A DNA stretch of 64,000 nt. Source: Streptomyces sp. TRM49041 (GTDB taxonomy: Bacteria; Actinomycetota; Actinomycetes; Streptomycetales; Streptomycetaceae). The translations under genes and the position numbers were made by a program. The DNA is taken from the NCBI RefSeq assembly GCF_008271805.1, contig NZ_VSRY01000173.1, positions 1-64,000 of the forward strand, written 5' to 3'. Below the pieces are notes generated by a model, which saw only the letters and a program-made list of their open reading frames with translations, was not told the origin of the DNA and searched no databases. Below are positions 50,873-59,794 of this stretch, piece by piece; position 1 is the stretch's first letter; the number at the start of each line of letters is the position of its first letter.

Positions 50873-50887
50873 TCGCGGTCATAGTCT
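50859..50887 (+). promoter_or_regulatory. groES-groEL1 promoter
   Basis: TTGACC (50859-50864), 17 bases, TAGTCT (50882-50887). The -35 lies inside the first CIRCE, so HrcA blocks polymerase directly. Confidence 0.8.
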
Positions 50888-50892
50888 CAGCT

Positions 50893-50919
50893 CTGGCACT
50901 CCCCACCGGAGAGTGCCAA
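50893..50919 (+). promoter_or_regulatory. CIRCE element 2 (HrcA operator)
   Basis: CTGGCACTC-N9-GAGTGCCAA, a second, slightly weaker copy just after the promoter; the two are 47 bases apart, centre to centre. Confidence 0.85.
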
Positions 50920-51018
50920 CACAGCGACGGGCAGGTCCGGCACCCGCGACGACGGATCCACCTGGTCGCCACCTCAGACAGTTGACCCCGTGAGATCTCC
51001 GAAGGGGGAGGTCGGATC

Positions 51019-51327
51019 GTGACGACCACCAGCTCCAAGGTTGCCATCAAGCCGCTCGAGGACCGCATTGTGGTCCAGCCGCTCGACGCCGAGCAGACCA
51101 CGGCCTCTGGCCTGGTCATTCCGGACACCGCGAAGGAGAAGCCCCAGGAGGGCGTCGTCCTGGCCGTGGGCCCGGGCCGCTTCGAGAACGGCGAGCGCCT
51201 GCCGCTCGACGTCAAGACCGGCGACATCGTGCTGTACAGCAAGTACGGCGGCACCGAGGTGAAGTACAGCGGCGAGGAGTACCTCGTCCTCTCGGCCCGC
51301 GACGTGCTCGCGATCGTCGAGAAGTAA
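51019..51327 (+). CDS. groES: co-chaperonin GroES
   Basis: 102 residues from a GTG. VAIKPLEDRIVVQPLDAEQTTASGLVIPDTAKEKPQEG holds the mobile loop that docks GroEL; YGGTEVKYSGEEYLVL follows. Controlled by HrcA through two CIRCE sites. 122 bases before groEL1. Confidence 0.98.
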   Translation: MTTTSSKVAIKPLEDRIVVQPLDAEQTTASGLVIPDTAKEKPQEGVVLAVGPGRFENGERLPLDVKTGDIVLYSKYGGTEVKYSGEEYLVLSARDVLAIVEK

Positions 51328-51449
51328 TTCACGCTTCACGTGCCTTGAGCTGCGCCCCTGGCCCCCGCTGCTGTGCTGCCGCACGTGCGCCGGGCGGCGA
51401 GGGGCGCCGTTCTTTCTCCACCGAGTACCGAGAGGGCTGAATCGCTCCC

Positions 51450-53078
51450 ATGGCGAAGATCCTGAAGTTCGACGAGGACGCCCGTCGCGCCCTTGAGCGC
51501 GGCGTCAACAAGCTTGCCGACACCGTCAAGGTGACGATCGGCCCCAGGGGTCGCAACGTCGTCATCGACAAGAAGTTCGGCGCCCCCACCATCACCAACG
51601 ACGGTGTCACCATCGCCCGCGAGGTCGAGGTCGAGGACCCGTACGAGAACCTCGGCGCCCAGCTGGTGAAGGAGGTGGCGACCAAGACCAACGACATCGC
51701 GGGTGACGGCACCACCACCGCCACCGTCCTGGCCCAGGCGCTCGTCCGCGAGGGGCTGCGCAACGTCGCCGCCGGCGCCTCCCCGGCCGCCCTGAAGAAG
51801 GGCATCGACGCCGCCGTCAAGGCCGTCTCCGACGAGCTCCTCGCCACGGCCCGCCCGATCGAGGAGAAGTCCGACATCGCCGCCGTCGCCGCGCTGTCCG
51901 CCCAGGACCAGCAGGTCGGCGAGCTCATCGCCGAGGCGATGGACAAGGTCGGCAAGGACGGTGTCATCACCGTCGAGGAGTCCAACACCTTCGGTCTGGA
52001 GCTGGACTTCACCGAGGGCATGGCCTTCGACAAGGGCTACCTGTCCCCGTACATGGTCACCGACCAGGAGCGTATGGAGGCCGTCCTCGACGACCCGTAC
52101 ATCCTGATCCACCAGGGCAAGATCGGCGCCATCGCCGACCTGCTGCCGCTCCTGGAGAAGATCATCCAGACCGGTGGCTCCAAGCCGCTGCTGATCGTGG
52201 CCGAGGACGTCGAGGGCGAGGCCCTGTCGACCCTCGTCGTCAACAAGATCCGCGGCACGTTCAACGCCGTCGCGGTCAAGGCCCCCGGCTTCGGCGACCG
52301 CCGCAAGGCGATGCTCGGCGACATGGCCGCCCTCACCGGCGCCACCGTCGTCGCCGAGGAGGTCGGCCTCAAGCTCGACCAGGTCGGCCTCGAGGTGCTG
52401 GGCACCGCCCGCCGCGTGACCGTCACCAAGGACGACACCACCCTCGTCGACGGCGGCGGCAAGTCCGAGGACGTCGCGGGCCGCATCGCCCAGATCAAGG
52501 GCGAGATCGAGACCACCGACTCCGACTGGGACCGCGAGAAGCTCCAGGAGCGCCTCGCGAAGCTGGCCGGCGGCGTGTGCGTCATCAAGGTCGGCGCCGC
52601 CACCGAGGTGGAGCTGAAGGAGAAGAAGCACCGTCTGGAGGACGCCATCTCCGCGACCCGCGCCGCGGTCGAGGAGGGCATCGTCTCCGGTGGTGGCTCC
52701 GCGCTGGTCCACGCCGTCAAGGTGCTGGAAGGCGGCCTCGGCAAGGAGGGCGACGAGGCCACCGGTGTCGCCGTCGTCCGCCGCGCCGCCGTCGAGCCGC
52801 TGCGCTGGATCGCCGAGAACGCCGGCCTGGAGGGCTACGTCATCACCTCCAAGGTGGCCGAGCTCGACAAGGGCCAGGGCTTCAACGCCGCCACCGGCGA
52901 GTACGGCGACCTGGTCAAGGCCGGTGTCATCGACCCGGTGAAGGTCACCCGCTCCGCCCTGGAGAACGCGGCGTCCATCGCCTCCCTCCTCCTCACCACC
53001 GAGACCCTCGTGGTCGAGAAGAAGGAAGAGGAGCCGGCGGAGGCGGGCCACGGCCACGGTCACGGCCACGCCCACTGA
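51450..53078 (+). CDS. groEL1: chaperonin GroEL1 with His-rich tail
   Basis: 542 residues. ATP site GDGTTTATVLAQ is at about 86-97 and the family segment AAVEEGIVSGGGSALVH near 405-421. The C terminus ends in GHGHGHGHAH rather than the usual GGM repeats, the mark of the GroEL1 (Cpn60.1) type paired with groES in actinobacteria; a second groEL without groES is expected elsewhere. Confidence 0.97.
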   Translation: MAKILKFDEDARRALERGVNKLADTVKVTIGPRGRNVVIDKKFGAPTITNDGVTIAREVEVEDPYENLGAQLVKEVATKTNDIAGDGTTTATVLAQALVREGLRNVAAGASPAALKKGIDAAVKAVSDELLATARPIEEKSDIAAVAALSAQDQQVGELIAEAMDKVGKDGVITVEESNTFGLELDFTEGMAFDKGYLSPYMVTDQERMEAVLDDPYILIHQGKIGAIADLLPLLEKIIQTGGSKPLLIVAEDVEGEALSTLVVNKIRGTFNAVAVKAPGFGDRRKAMLGDMAALTGATVVAEEVGLKLDQVGLEVLGTARRVTVTKDDTTLVDGGGKSEDVAGRIAQIKGEIETTDSDWDREKLQERLAKLAGGVCVIKVGAATEVELKEKKHRLEDAISATRAAVEEGIVSGGGSALVHAVKVLEGGLGKEGDEATGVAVVRRAAVEPLRWIAENAGLEGYVITSKVAELDKGQGFNAATGEYGDLVKAGVIDPVKVTRSALENAASIASLLLTTETLVVEKKEEEPAEAGHGHGHGHAH

Positions 53079-53109
53079 CGCGTAGCTCCGGCTCACGCCG
53101 ATACGCCGA

Positions 53110-53145
53110 CGAGGCCCGGTACCCCCGAGGGGGCACCGGGCCTCG
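53110..53145 (+). terminator. groEL1 terminator
   Basis: CGAGGCCCGGT (53110-53120) pairs with ACCGGGCCTCG (53135-53145); an inner CCC/GGG pairs too. It lies between groEL1 and a convergent gene. Confidence 0.75.
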
Positions 53146-53194
53146 CCCGTTCCTGTCCGCCCGTCCCCGAAGGGCCCGGACCGCGTCAAGCGCC

Positions 53195-53968
53195 CTACTT
53201 CGGGCCGAACTTGCGCCCCGCCCGCGAGCTGACCCCGCCCAGCAGCCCGCGCGGCGCCAGCTTCACCACACCCATCAGCGCCTTGTACCGGGGGTCCGGC
53301 ACCGACAGCGTCCGCCCCCGCGCCAGGTCCGACAGCGCCTCCGCGGCGACCTTGTCGGCGTCCAGCCACATCCACCTCGGGATGTTGTCCGTGCCCATCC
53401 CGGCCCGCTCGTGGAACTCCGTCCGTACGAAGCCGGGGCACAGCGCCATCATGCGCACCCCGCTCCCCGCGAGGTCCCGCGCCGCGCCCTGCGTGAACTG
53501 CACGACCCACGCCTTCGACGCCCCGTACGTGCCACGCGGTACGAAAGCGGCGACGGACGCGACGTTCACCACGCCGCCCCGCCGCCGCTCCCGCATCGCC
53601 GAGGTCGCCGCGGACGTCAGCCGCAGCACCGCCTCGCAGTGCACCTTCAGCATCTTCAGCTCGTCGGCCATCTTCACGTCCAAAAAACGGCCCTTGTTGC
53701 CGAACCCCGCGTTGTTGATCAGCAGGTCCACCGGCCGCTTCGTGTCGGAGAGCCGCGCCTCCACGGCCGCGATGCCCGCGTCCTCCGCCAGGTCCGCGGA
53801 CAGCACCTCCGCCTCGACGCCGTGCCGGTCGTGCAGCTCGGTCGCCTGCTCCCGGAGCCGTTCCACATCGCGGGCCACCAGGACCACATCGTGGCCGTCG
53901 GCCGCCAGCCGCCGCGCGAACGCGGCCCCGATACCCGCGGTCGCGCCCGTAATAAGTGCACTCGTCAT
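53195..53968 (-). CDS. short-chain dehydrogenase/reductase
   Basis: 257 residues from ATG 53968. The cofactor motif TGATAGIGAAFA is at 7-18, NNAGFG near 83, and the catalytic Ser (NVASVAAF), Tyr and Lys are in YGASKAW. It reduces or oxidises an unknown carbonyl or alcohol with NAD(P). Convergent with groEL1; 49 bases upstream lies the MOSC gene end. Confidence 0.92.
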   Translation of the reverse strand: MTSALITGATAGIGAAFARRLAADGHDVVLVARDVERLREQATELHDRHGVEAEVLSADLAEDAGIAAVEARLSDTKRPVDLLINNAGFGNKGRFLDVKMADELKMLKVHCEAVLRLTSAATSAMRERRRGGVVNVASVAAFVPRGTYGASKAWVVQFTQGAARDLAGSGVRMMALCPGFVRTEFHERAGMGTDNIPRWMWLDADKVAAEALSDLARGRTLSVPDPRYKALMGVVKLAPRGLLGGVSSRAGRKFGPK

Positions 53969-54017
53969 ACGCGGCACGTTAGTGCCCCGGGTGTGTGCGC
54001 GGGGAGGCGCCCAGCCG

Positions 54018-54725
54018 CTACCCCAAGGGCCCGGCATCCGCCCGCGACCGCCGCGCCACGTACTCGCGTGCGGCGTCCCGGAGTTCGGGATGCGGGGCGT
54101 TCCCCGCCGCGAGGATCCGCGGCAGCAGCTCACGCTCCGTGGTCTTCGCGCGGAACGCCATCGCGACGGTCACATCGTGGTCGGGCCGGTGGACGATCTC
54201 CACCGAATCGCCCGCCCGGATCTCACCCGGCTCGATCACCCGCAGATACGCCCCCGGGGCGCCACGCTCCGTGAACCGCCTCATCCACCGTCGCTCACCC
54301 AGCCAATCCGCGAACGTACGGCAGGGAATGCGCGGGGACGTCACCTCCAGCACCAGCGACGGACCGATCCGCCACCGCTCGCCGAGCAGCGCCCCGTCCA
54401 CGTCGAGACCGGAGGTGGTGAGGTTCTCCCCGAACGCGCCGTTGGCGATCGGGCGCCCCAGCTCCCGCTCCCACCGGTCCAGTTCCTCGCGCGCGAAGGC
54501 GTACACGGCCTGGTCCGTTCCGCCGTGGTGGCGCAGATGGCGGACCGCGTCACCGGCGAGGCCGCCGCCGCCCACACCCTTGGGGCCGGGGTCCGTCACC
54601 CGCACGGGCCCCTCCACCGGGCGCTTGTCGATCCCCGTCGTACCGTCCGGGGAGGTCGTGTAGTCCACGCTCTTCGGACGCCCCACGTTCACCGTCAGCA
54701 CCCGCACAGCCGTCATCGCACTCAT
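54018..54725 (-). CDS. MOSC domain protein
   Basis: 235 residues. VRVLTVNVGRPKSVDY and GIDKRPVEGPVRV begin the family. HHGGTDQAVYAFAREELDRWERELGR and ENLTTSGLDVDGALLGERWRIG follow, with the sulfur-carrying cysteine in RIPCRTFADWLG. Like YiiM it is probably a molybdenum-cofactor enzyme working on N-hydroxylated compounds. A start at the ATG three codons in is also possible. Divergent from the LysR gene (80-base gap). Confidence 0.93.
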   Translation of the reverse strand: MSAMTAVRVLTVNVGRPKSVDYTTSPDGTTGIDKRPVEGPVRVTDPGPKGVGGGGLAGDAVRHLRHHGGTDQAVYAFAREELDRWERELGRPIANGAFGENLTTSGLDVDGALLGERWRIGPSLVLEVTSPRIPCRTFADWLGERRWMRRFTERGAPGAYLRVIEPGEIRAGDSVEIVHRPDHDVTVAMAFRAKTTERELLPRILAAGNAPHPELRDAAREYVARRSRADAGPLG

Positions 54726-54805
54726 ACGGGCACGCTAACCCCATGGGCCTCAAAGCCTCCACGCGGTATTTCGTGTCCGTCTAAAGAGTCCCTTATATTC
54801 GCCTT

Positions 54806-55699
54806 GTGATCGAAGCCCGTCATCTCCGCGTCCTGCGCGCCGTGGCCGCCGCCGGCTCCTTCTCCGCCGCGGCCCGGGAACTCGGCTGCACCCAGCCGGC
54901 CGTCAGCCAGCAGATGAAGGCCCTGGAGTCGTCCACCGGTACGCCGCTGCTCATCCGTACGGGCCGCGAGATGCGCCTGACGCAGGCGGGCGAGGCCCTG
55001 GTCCGGCACGCGGCCGGCATCCTCGCCGGGCTGACCGCGGCCGAGGAGGAGATCGCCGCCATCGCGGGCCTGCGGGCCGGCCGCGTCCGGCTCGTCTCGT
55101 TCCCCAGCGGCAGCTCCACCCTCGTCCCCACCGCCCTCGCCGCCCTCCGCGCGGCCCACCCCGGCACCCGCGTCTCGCTCGTCGAGGCCGAGCCGCCGCG
55201 CTCGGTCGAGATGCTCCGCGAGGGCGACTGCGACGTGGCACTGGCGTTCCGGTACGCCGGCGGTGCCGCCGAGTGGGACGACCTGGTCGTACGCCCGCTG
55301 CTCACCGACCGGCTCGTCGGTCTCGTCCCGGAGGGGCACCGGCTGGCCGGCGCGGACCCGGTCGCGATCGGGGAACTGGCGGACGAGCCCTGGATCGCGG
55401 GCTGCCCGCGGTGCCGCCGCCAGTTGGTGGATGTGTGCGAGGGCGCCGGCTTCACCCCCCGTATCGACTTCGCGACGGACGACTACCCGGCGGTCGTGGG
55501 GCTCGTGAGCGCCGGCCTCGGCGTGGCCGTCCTGCCCGAGCTGGCCATCGAGTCCGTACGGCCACGGGGCGCCCGTACGGTCGTGGTGGAGCCGCCGGTG
55601 GAGCGGGAGATCGTCGCCCTCACCCTCCCGGATCTCGCCCAGGTACCGGCCGTCGCCGCCACCCTGGACCGGCTGGCGGACGCGGCCACGCGCGCGTAG
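54806..55699 (+). CDS. LysR-family regulator
   Basis: 297 residues from a GTG. The N-terminal helix-turn-helix is AAAGSFSAAARELGCTQPAVSQQMKALE (about 14-41), followed by a linker helix and the two-lobed LysR substrate domain (from residue 90) with VRLVSFPSGSSTL. The ligand is not known. It is divergent from the MOSC gene, the natural first target. Confidence 0.93.
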   Translation: MIEARHLRVLRAVAAAGSFSAAARELGCTQPAVSQQMKALESSTGTPLLIRTGREMRLTQAGEALVRHAAGILAGLTAAEEEIAAIAGLRAGRVRLVSFPSGSSTLVPTALAALRAAHPGTRVSLVEAEPPRSVEMLREGDCDVALAFRYAGGAAEWDDLVVRPLLTDRLVGLVPEGHRLAGADPVAIGELADEPWIAGCPRCRRQLVDVCEGAGFTPRIDFATDDYPAVVGLVSAGLGVAVLPELAIESVRPRGARTVVVEPPVEREIVALTLPDLAQVPAVAATLDRLADAATRA

Positions 55700-55863
55700 C
55701 GGCGTGTGACAGTCGGAACACAACGCTCACCCGGACATGTGTGGGGCGGCCCCTGGACACTCTGGACACGCGCCGGGCAGCCCGCCGGACGCACGCCACT
55801 GTCGCGCGGAGGCGCCGCCGCCGCGCTGAAACGTTCCTTCAAATATGTAGGGCTGCCCGGCCG

Positions 55864-56184
55864 TCAGCCCCTTCCCGCCGGTGCCGCCGACGTGGTGATC
55901 AGCCGGGCGCGCGCGCGTCCCATCAGTTCCTCGCGCTCGTCCTCGGTGAGGCCGCCCCATACGCCGTAGGGCTCCCGCACGGCCAGTGCGTGGGCCGCGC
56001 ACTCCGCGCGGACCGGGCACCGCATGCAGACCTCCTTCGCCGAGTTCTCACGCGCGCTCCGTGCCGCGCCGCGCTCCCCCTCGGGGTGGAAGAAGAGCGA
56101 ACTGTCGACCCCTCGGCAGGCCGCGAGCAGCTGCCAGTCCCACAGGTCGGCGTTGGGTCCGGGAAGGCGGGAGAAATCTGCCAT
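55864..56184 (-). CDS. whiD: WhiB-family sporulation regulator WhiD
   Basis: 106 residues. Four iron-sulfur cysteines, C23, C53, C56 and C62 (C-x29-C-x2-C-x5-C), are followed by the G[VI]WGG turn at 74-78 and a basic C-terminal helix. By family features and by its place next to bldM it is WhiD, which holds a [4Fe-4S] cluster, binds region 4 of the principal sigma factor and is needed for late spore maturation. The last residues are short compared with the S. coelicolor form. Confidence 0.93.
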   Translation of the reverse strand: MADFSRLPGPNADLWDWQLLAACRGVDSSLFFHPEGERGAARSARENSAKEVCMRCPVRAECAAHALAVREPYGVWGGLTEDEREELMGRARARLITTSAAPAGRG

Positions 56185-56358
56185 GGCGCATGTCCCCTTG
56201 AAACCGGTACTGAGCTTGCTGAGCGGACTACTTGTCGCAGTAGATGTAAATATGACTCATTGCGAATCTAGCTACAGACACCAGCAAAGGGAAGGAAAAG
56301 CCGCTAAATGGGGCATAGCTCTGAGTGAAGCGGCGGTGACCTGCGGCGCTCTGCTCCG

Positions 56359-56385
56359 TATGCACTCCCTCACGTAGAGTGTTGG
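56359..56385. promoter_or_regulatory. CIRCE-like inverted repeat upstream of bldM and whiD
   Basis: TATGCACTC-N9-GAGTGTTGG keeps the GCACTC core and 9-base spacing of CIRCE in the left arm and GAGTG in the right (7 and 6 of 9 matches). HrcA binding is possible but unproven; it may be chance. Confidence 0.25.
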
Positions 56386-56401
56386 AGGAGATGCCCGTAC
56401 C

Positions 56402-56429
56402 CGTAACTCTTTCGAGTGACCGTCGTTGA
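56402..56429 (+). promoter_or_regulatory. sigma-BldN promoter of bldM
   Basis: CGTAAC (56402-56407), exactly 16 bases, CGTTGA (56424-56429): a perfect match to the published sigma-BldN consensus. It places bldM in the aerial-growth cascade BldN to BldM. Confidence 0.9.
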
Positions 56430-56553
56430 GAGTGCGGAGGCGGTTGAAGGAAGAAGCGCTCGGGCGCATGTCCGAGAGCGTCAACCGCACAGGTGACGAT
56501 TCGTAACCAGCCTGGAGGCCCAAGGTGACGCGCATCAGCTGCGGAGGACGGTC

Positions 56554-57165
56554 ATGACATCCGTCCTCGTCTGCGACGACTCCCCGCTTGCCCGAGAAGC
56601 GCTCCGCCGCGCCGTCGCGACCGTGCCCGGCGTCGAGCGCGTGACGACGGCGGCCAACGGCGAGGAAGTCCTCCGCCGCTGGGGCGCCGATCGCTCGGAC
56701 CTGATTCTGATGGACGTACGTATGCCCGGTCTGGGCGGCGTGGAGACCGTCCGCCGACTGCTCTCCGCGGACCCCGGCGCCCGCATCATCATGCTGACCG
56801 TCGCGGAGGATCTCGACGGGGTGGCTCTCGCCGTCGCCGCCGGCGCCCGCGGCTATCTGCACAAGGACGCCTCGCGCGCCGAGCTGCGGGCCACGGTCAC
56901 CCAGGCCCTCGCCGACCCCACGTGGCGGCTCGCCCCGCGCCGGCTGCGCTCCGCCGAGATGGGCGCCGCGCCCACCCTCACGGCCCGCGAGATCCAGGTG
57001 CTCGAAGGTATGAGCCACGGCCGTTCGAACGCCGAGATCGGACGCGAGCTGTTCCTCTCCGAGGACACGGTCAAGACCCACGCCCGGCGGCTGTTCAAGA
57101 AGCTCGGCGCCTCGGACCGGGCCCACGCGGTCGCGCTCGGATTCCGCTGGGGCCTGGTGCGCTAG
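56554..57165 (+). CDS. bldM: developmental response regulator BldM
   Basis: 203 residues. A receiver domain (1-120) has D8, D9 and the phospho-acceptor position D54 (LILMDVRMPG), and a LuxR-type helix-turn-helix (about 140-200) has LTAREIQVLEGMSHGRSNAEIGRELFLSEDTVKTH. BldM is an orphan atypical regulator: it acts without phosphorylation, as homodimer on early genes and with WhiI on late sporulation genes. GGAGGA precedes the ATG. A 26-base hairpin follows. Confidence 0.97.
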   Translation: MTSVLVCDDSPLAREALRRAVATVPGVERVTTAANGEEVLRRWGADRSDLILMDVRMPGLGGVETVRRLLSADPGARIIMLTVAEDLDGVALAVAAGARGYLHKDASRAELRATVTQALADPTWRLAPRRLRSAEMGAAPTLTAREIQVLEGMSHGRSNAEIGRELFLSEDTVKTHARRLFKKLGASDRAHAVALGFRWGLVR

Positions 57166-57181
57166 GGAGTGACCGTTCTGA

Positions 57182-57207
57182 CCCCGTCCGCCGCGCGGCG
57201 GACGGGG
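57182..57207 (+). terminator. bldM terminator
   Basis: CCCCGTCCGCC (57182-57192) and GGCGGACGGGG (57197-57207) pair perfectly around a GCGC loop, 16 bases after the stop. Confidence 0.8.
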
Positions 57208-57397
57208 CGGCGCAGGCCCGATGTCTGTTTCCTGCGCGATGCCGCATCCTTGAGGGGTGGAGTTCCTCGGGGACGAGTCGATCGAGCGGGAGGGGAGGGC
57301 GCAGGAGATGACTTCCGGCGCACCTGCTCATAACGCTTCGGTGCACAAGGCTGGACGCGGTGCCACGGAGCGATCGCCGTCAAGGCACCATGGACCG

Positions 57398-58003
57398 ATG
57401 CGCGACGACCAGACGCCGGGTCCCCCTACGCCCCAAGCCGGGCCGGGGTCGATCGGCGCACTCGTGCACCGCGCGGTGGAGGGCGATCAGCAGGCCACGC
57501 ACGACCTTCTCGCCCATGTCCACCCGCTGGCGCTGCGCTACTGCCGTACGCGGCTGAGCCGACTGCCCGGCGACGCGCGTCACTTCGTCGAGGACCTCGC
57601 GCAGGAGGTCTGCGTCGCCGTCCTCATGGCCCTGCCCCGCTACAAGGACACCGGCAGGCCGTTCGAGGCGTTCGTCTTCGCCATCGCCGGACACAAGGTC
57701 GCCGACCTGCAGCGGGCCGCGATGCGCCACCCCGGCTCCACCGCCGTGCCCTCCGACGAGATGCCGGAGCGCCCCGACGACTCGCTGGGACCGGAGGAGC
57801 GCGCCCTGCTCAGCGACGACGCCAAGTGGGCCAGGCGGCTCCTCGCCAACCTGCCCGAGAACCAACGCGAGCTGCTGGTGCTGCGCGTCGCCGTCGGCCT
57901 GACTGCCGAGGAGACCGGCCAGATGCTCGGTATGTCCCCCGGGGCCGTCCGGGTCGCCCAGCACCGCGCGCTCAGCCGGCTGCGGGCTCTGGCGGGGCAG
58001 TAG
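57398..58003 (+). CDS. ECF sigma factor, SigD/ShbA type
   Basis: 201 residues from ATG 57398. Region 2 contains HFVEDLAQEVCVAVLMALPRYKDTGRPFEAFVFAIAGHKVADLQR, region 4 LPENQRELLVLRVAVGLTAEETGQMLGMSPGAVRVAQHRALSRL. By position between bldM and guaB it matches Mycobacterium SigD and, I believe, Streptomyces ShbA, which directs transcription of the principal sigma gene hrdB. An earlier in-frame ATG at 57308 adds 30 residues of poor coding character and I reject it. Confidence 0.85.
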   Translation: MRDDQTPGPPTPQAGPGSIGALVHRAVEGDQQATHDLLAHVHPLALRYCRTRLSRLPGDARHFVEDLAQEVCVAVLMALPRYKDTGRPFEAFVFAIAGHKVADLQRAAMRHPGSTAVPSDEMPERPDDSLGPEERALLSDDAKWARRLLANLPENQRELLVLRVAVGLTAEETGQMLGMSPGAVRVAQHRALSRLRALAGQ

Positions 58004-58175
58004 ACGCGCGAGGGCGGTAGCACACCGGACCTCCCGGCCGGTGCGGTCCACGTATGGCGGATGTCATACGTGTGAACCTCCAAAGCTCGCGGGTGATCTT
58101 GCTCGTGGAATGAGACACGCTCGCAGGCCGTTAGCATGGACATCCGCACCGATCAAGGCCATTGGGGAAGGTGTC

Positions 58176-59678
58176 ATGACTGCAAACGTCGACGGAGTGC
58201 CCGAGAAGTTCGCGACACTCGGGCTGACCTACGACGACGTGCTGCTGCTGCCGGGCGCGTCCGAGATGGCGCCCGACCAGATCGACACCTCCTCGCGGCT
58301 GTCCCGGAACGTGCGGGTCAACATCCCGCTGCTCTCGGCCGCGATGGACAAGGTCACCGAGGCCCGGATGGCCATCGCCATGGCCCGGCAGGGCGGCGTC
58401 GGCGTCCTCCACCGGAACCTCTCCATCGCCGACCAGGCCAACCAGGTCGACCTGGTCAAGCGCTCCGAGTCCGGCATGGTCACGGACCCGATCACGGTCC
58501 ACCCCGACGCGACGCTCGGCGAGGCCGACGCGATCTGCGCCAAGTTCCGTATCAGCGGCGTACCGGTCACCGACCCGGCCGGCAAGCTCCTCGGCATCGT
58601 CACCAACCGCGACATGGCCTTCGAGACCGACCGCGGCCGCCAGGTGCGCGAGGTCATGACCCCGATGCCGCTGGTCACCGGCAAGGTCGGCATCTCCGGC
58701 GTCGACGCCATGGAGCTGCTCCGCCGCCACAAGATCGAGAAGCTGCCGCTCGTCGACGACGACGGCGTCCTCAAGGGCCTCATCACCGTCAAGGACTTCG
58801 TCAAGGCGGAGAAGTACCCGAACGCCGCCAAGGACAAGGAGGGCCGCCTCCTCGTCGGCGCCGCCGTCGGTGTCGCCGGCGACGCGTACGAGCGGGCCCA
58901 GGCCCTGATCGAGGTGGGCGTCGACTTCATCGTCGTCGACACCGCGCACGGACACTCCAAGCTGGTCGGCGACATGGTCGCCAAGATCAAATCCAATGCG
59001 AGCGTGGACGTCATCGGCGGCAACGTCGCGACCCGCGACGGCGCCCAGGCGCTCGTCGACGCGGGTGTCGACGCCATCAAGGTCGGTGTCGGCCCCGGCT
59101 CCATCTGCACGACGCGCGTCGTCGCCGGCATCGGCGTCCCGCAGGTCACCGCCATCTACGAGGCGTCGCTCGCCGCCAAGGAGGCCGGTGTCCCGGTCAT
59201 CGGCGACGGCGGCCTGCAGTACTCCGGCGACATCGCCAAGGCCCTGGTCGCGGGCGCCGACACGGTGATGCTCGGCTCGCTCCTCGCGGGCTGCGAGGAG
59301 TCGCCGGGCGAGCTGATGTTCATCAACGGCAAGCAGTTCAAGTCGTACCGCGGTATGGGCTCGCTGGGCGCCATGCAGTCCCGCGGCGAGCAGCGCTCCT
59401 TCTCCAAGGACCGGTACTTCCAGGAGGGCGTCGCCTCCGACGAGAAACTGGTCCCCGAGGGCATCGAGGGCCAGGTGCCCTACCGCGGCCCGCTCTCGGC
59501 GGTCGTCCACCAGCTGGTCGGCGGCCTGCGTCAGTCGATGTTCTACGTCGGCGGCCGCACCGTCCCCGAGCTGCAGGAGCGCGGCCGGTTCGTCCGCATC
59601 ACGTCGGCGGGCCTGAAGGAGAGCCACCCGCACGACATCCAGATGACGGTCGAGGCGCCGAACTACAGCAGGGACTAG
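58176..59678 (+). CDS. guaB: IMP dehydrogenase
   Basis: 500 residues from ATG 58176. The two CBS domains lie at about 115-225. The catalytic loop is GPGSICTTR with Cys311. GGNVATRDGAQALVDAG and the flap with SYRGMGSLGAMQS are present. It turns IMP to XMP, the first step to GMP. It is followed by a very stable hairpin and guaB3. The CBS module senses adenine nucleotides in the family. Confidence 0.98.
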   Translation: MTANVDGVPEKFATLGLTYDDVLLLPGASEMAPDQIDTSSRLSRNVRVNIPLLSAAMDKVTEARMAIAMARQGGVGVLHRNLSIADQANQVDLVKRSESGMVTDPITVHPDATLGEADAICAKFRISGVPVTDPAGKLLGIVTNRDMAFETDRGRQVREVMTPMPLVTGKVGISGVDAMELLRRHKIEKLPLVDDDGVLKGLITVKDFVKAEKYPNAAKDKEGRLLVGAAVGVAGDAYERAQALIEVGVDFIVVDTAHGHSKLVGDMVAKIKSNASVDVIGGNVATRDGAQALVDAGVDAIKVGVGPGSICTTRVVAGIGVPQVTAIYEASLAAKEAGVPVIGDGGLQYSGDIAKALVAGADTVMLGSLLAGCEESPGELMFINGKQFKSYRGMGSLGAMQSRGEQRSFSKDRYFQEGVASDEKLVPEGIEGQVPYRGPLSAVVHQLVGGLRQSMFYVGGRTVPELQERGRFVRITSAGLKESHPHDIQMTVEAPNYSRD

Positions 59679-59694
59679 CGCGCCCGCGGTGATC

Positions 59695-59748
59695 CACGCG
59701 CGCGGAGGGGCGGCCCGGAATTGCCCGGGCCGCCCCTCCGCGCGCGTG
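59695..59748 (+). terminator. 24-pair perfect hairpin after guaB
   Basis: Bases 59695-59718 are the exact complement of 59725-59748 with a 6-base loop, the longest uninterrupted stem in this window. No T tract; it lies 17 bases after the stop. Confidence 0.85.
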
Positions 59749-59794
59749 TCGGTGATACTGGTAGGCGCAGACGTAGAGGGAAAGGCCACACATC

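Larger units (their letters stand above)
56185..56553. other. divergent whiD-bldM regulatory region
   Basis: 370 bases with no gene. It includes a sigma-BldN promoter for bldM and a CIRCE-like repeat (both listed separately) and an A/T-richer stretch at 56226-56290, close to the whiD start, where its promoters probably lie. Confidence 0.6.

Noticed and set aside
58131..59789. 552-codon minus-strand frame opposite guaB
   Set aside because: Shadow of guaB; no recognisable domain.
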